From contig NZ_JBBHZZ010000003.1 of NCBI RefSeq assembly GCF_037482405.1, forward strand, positions 372,001 through 436,000: DNA of 64,000 nt, given 5' to 3'. The notes under the pieces were generated by a model that was not told the origin of the DNA, made no database searches, and was given only the letters and a program-made list of their open reading frames with translations. The position numbers and the translations under genes were made by a program. This document shows positions 62,318 to 64,000 of this stretch, piece after piece. This stretch comes from Pseudokineococcus marinus (GTDB taxonomy: Bacteria; Actinomycetota; Actinomycetes; Actinomycetales; Quadrisphaeraceae). Position 1 is the first letter of the stretch. Every line of letters starts with the position of its first letter.

Positions 62318-64000
62318 TCAGCGACCGGCGACCACCAGGCGCTCGCTCGTCGCGGCGCCCGACGCGGCTCCGCTCGCCGCGAGGTCGTGCGGGCCGCGGC
62401 GGGCGTCCGCCGGCACCTGCACCTGCGTGGTGAAGGCGCCGTCCGCGTCCGCCTGCGCCGTGCCGAGCCCCACGACCGGCGCCTCGCCGCGGCCCTGGTG
62501 GCGCTGCAGGGTCAGCGCGACCTGCTCACCGGGCAGGTAGCCCGAGCCGCTCACCCCCACCTGCGCGCCGGGGGAGGCCAGCCGCGCGCCCAGCTCGAGG
62601 GCCGGGTCCACGGCGACGACCTGGACCCGCACCTCGCGGGTCGCGCTGGTGCGGCCGTCGTCGACCGTGACGTGCGCCGTGTAGGTGCCCGGCGCGGCGT
62701 AGACGTGCTCGCCGACCACCTCGGCGCCCTCGTCGGTCGGCCGGACGGCCGCCCTCTCCAGCGCCGTGCCGTCGCCCCACAGGACGCGCGCGGTGAGGTC
62801 CTCGGGCGCCACCGCGCCGCCCGTCGCCGTGGCGATCACCGCCCCGACGGGCGCACCCGCCGCCGCGGTGACGGTCTCGGGCGCCTGCACCGCGAGCGCG
62901 TCCGCGGGCGTGCCGTCGGAGGCCACGGCCATGACGTGCACGCGGCCGTCCTCGGTCTCCGTGCCCTGCTGGTCGGGCATCGTGAGCGTCACCGGGAGCG
63001 GCCCGTCCAGGGCCACCGGGGCGGTCGCGAAGACGAAGGGCCGGGCCGCGTCGCGGCTGCCGCCGAGGAGGCGGAACTGCGCCGCCGCCACGACGACGTT
63101 CCCGAACTGCGGCGCGTTCGAGGGGTTCCCGCCGAGCGTCCAGTCCGAGAGCTGCAGCGGCACCTCCTGGGTGCTGCCGTCGGCGTAGGTGAGCAGCGCC
63201 GTCTCGTCCTGCGCGCCCTGGGTGCCCGCACCGACGAAGGACAGCTGCGTCGCGTCGGCGGGCAGGTCGAGGTCCACGACCTGCCCGTCGCCCGTGGCGT
63301 TGTCCGGCGCGCCGGCCGGCACGGCGGGCAGGACGAAGGACAGGTCGGTCCCGGGCACGGCGTGCCGCTCGCCCTGGACGAGGCCCGCGTCCGCGAGCGC
63401 GGCCCGCGAGTAGGACCAGCCCTTGGCGTCGCAGTCGGCGCCCGCGCCCTCGTCGCCGATGCACGTGCTGTCGAAGGCCGCGCGCAGCGACCCCTCGGGC
63501 ACGAGCGCCACGTCGACGAGCAGCTCCGACGTCGCCGTGGCGTCCCCGGAGGTCGCCGTCACCACGACGCGGTGCACGCCCGGCTCCGCGTAGGTGTGGG
63601 CGCCGCTGACGACGAGCGAGCCGAGGCGGCCCTCGCGCACGTCGGCGGGCACCGGAGCGGTGCCGTCGCCCCAGTCGACGACGACGTCCACGGCGTCCGC
63701 CGCGGCGCCGGCCACCACGGCCAGGTCGCTGGACACCTCGCGACCCGTCTGCGCGGTGAGGTCCGCGCCCGCCGTCACGGCGAGGTCGCCGGAGACGGCC
63801 TCGGCCGGGTCGACGAGGAGCTCGACCTCCGAGAGCTGCACCGCGTCCGCGCTCGCGCCCGTGACCCGCAGGCGGTACTGCGAGAAGGCCTGCGGGTCCT
63901 CCACCTGGAAGGGCCGCGTCTGGCGCCGCCAGGCGAAGGCCTCGCCGGAGCGGGCGTCGACCTGCGTCCACGTCGCGCCGTCGTCGGAGCCCTCGAGGAC
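62318..64000 (-). CDS. Large secreted protein with PKD repeats, C-terminal part only
   Basis: The frame runs in from the right window edge, so the N-terminus and any catalytic domain are missing; 560 residues are seen. From the edge: a discoidin (F5/8 C)-like end (LEGSDDGATWTQVDARSG, QYRLRVTG), a PKD-like domain (VVVDWGDGTAPV, HTYAEPGVHRVVVTA), a beta domain like those appended to actinobacterial glycoside hydrolases (KGWSYSRAALADAGL, GQVVDLDLPADATQLSFVGAG), a second PKD domain (RVLWGDGTALE, HVYAAPGTYTAHVTV) and an Ig-like end. Probably a carbohydrate-active extracellular enzyme. Confidence 0.75.
   Translation of the reverse strand, partial: VLEGSDDGATWTQVDARSGEAFAWRRQTRPFQVEDPQAFSQYRLRVTGASADAVQLSEVELLVDPAEAVSGDLAVTAGADLTAQTGREVSSDLAVVAGAAADAVDVVVDWGDGTAPVPADVREGRLGSLVVSGAHTYAEPGVHRVVVTATSGDATATSELLVDVALVPEGSLRAAFDSTCIGDEGAGADCDAKGWSYSRAALADAGLVQGERHAVPGTDLSFVLPAVPAGAPDNATGDGQVVDLDLPADATQLSFVGAGTQGAQDETALLTYADGSTQEVPLQLSDWTLGGNPSNAPQFGNVVVAAAQFRLLGGSRDAARPFVFATAPVALDGPLPVTLTMPDQQGTETEDGRVHVMAVASDGTPADALAVQAPETVTAAAGAPVGAVIATATGGAVAPEDLTARVLWGDGTALERAAVRPTDEGAEVVGEHVYAAPGTYTAHVTVDDGRTSATREVRVQVVAVDPALELGARLASPGAQVGVSGSGYLPGEQVALTLQRHQGRGEAPVVGLGTAQADADGAFTTQVQVPADARRGPHDLAASGAASGAATSERLVVAGR

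Overview
This is a 64-kb stretch of a very GC-rich actinobacterial chromosome. The evidence is a complete Pup-proteasome gene set, a mycothiol ligase (mshC), an F420-type oxidoreductase, rbpA, and heavy use of GTG starts with GTGA/ATGA overlaps between operon genes. Gene content and order resemble Kineosporiales-type or related actinomycetes, but the genus is inference. Four N-runs (14225-14404, 49430-49589, 53131-53280, 53958-54137) show this is a scaffolded draft. No rRNA, tRNA, CRISPR array, insertion sequence or prophage was seen.

Layout: 1-6.9 kb holds an LLM/F420 oxidoreductase end, uppP, corA and the conserved actinobacterial run histidine phosphatase - DUF3090 - SCO1664-family kinase-like protein - mshC. 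6.9-12.4 kb holds a PAC2 protein, B12-dependent methionine synthase metH and a HAD hydrolase. 12.5-18.7 kb is a five-gene peptide (dpp/opp-type) ABC importer. 18.7-21.7 kb holds DUF421, an M50 metalloprotease and tRNA m1A58 methyltransferase. 21.8-39.7 kb is the Pup-proteasome region: mpa, DUF3054, dop, pup, prcB, prcA, pafA, two FKBP isomerases, a decayed DUF222/HNH gene with a LexA-type box at its start, DUF3866, pafB, pafC, a small membrane protein, tatA, tatC and a lipid kinase. 39.7-45.7 kb holds a HelY-type helicase, a 5'-3' exonuclease and an amidohydrolase. 45.8-50.8 kb is a minus-strand xylose-type ABC importer with a ROK regulator at its end. 51.3-54.5 kb holds lnt, fxsA and rbpA. 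54.9-60.7 kb is a minus-strand run of an UMF1-type MFS transporter, a glycerophosphodiesterase, an M15 peptidase-like protein and an acyl-CoA synthetase. The window closes with an AI-2E family permease and the C-terminal part of a large secreted PKD-containing protein.

How the genes work together: Pup ends in GGQ, so Dop must deamidate it before PafA ligates it. Mpa ends in the GQYL proteasome-docking motif and feeds PrcA/PrcB. PafB/PafC are WYL regulators encoded next door. MshC builds mycothiol, and rbpA carries a sequence matching a SigR-type (thiol-stress) promoter.

The most useful non-coding signal is a recurring TANNNT hexamer 6-8 nt before the start codon of about 18 genes. This is the signature of leaderless transcription, and it settles several start codons. 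At dop/DUF3054 two such -10 boxes on opposite strands share one TA step. Other points of interest are the LexA-type operator on a broken nuclease gene inside the proteasome cluster, in-frame minisatellites in pafB, the DUF3866 gene and the M15 gene, and a canonical TTGACA promoter far upstream of lnt.
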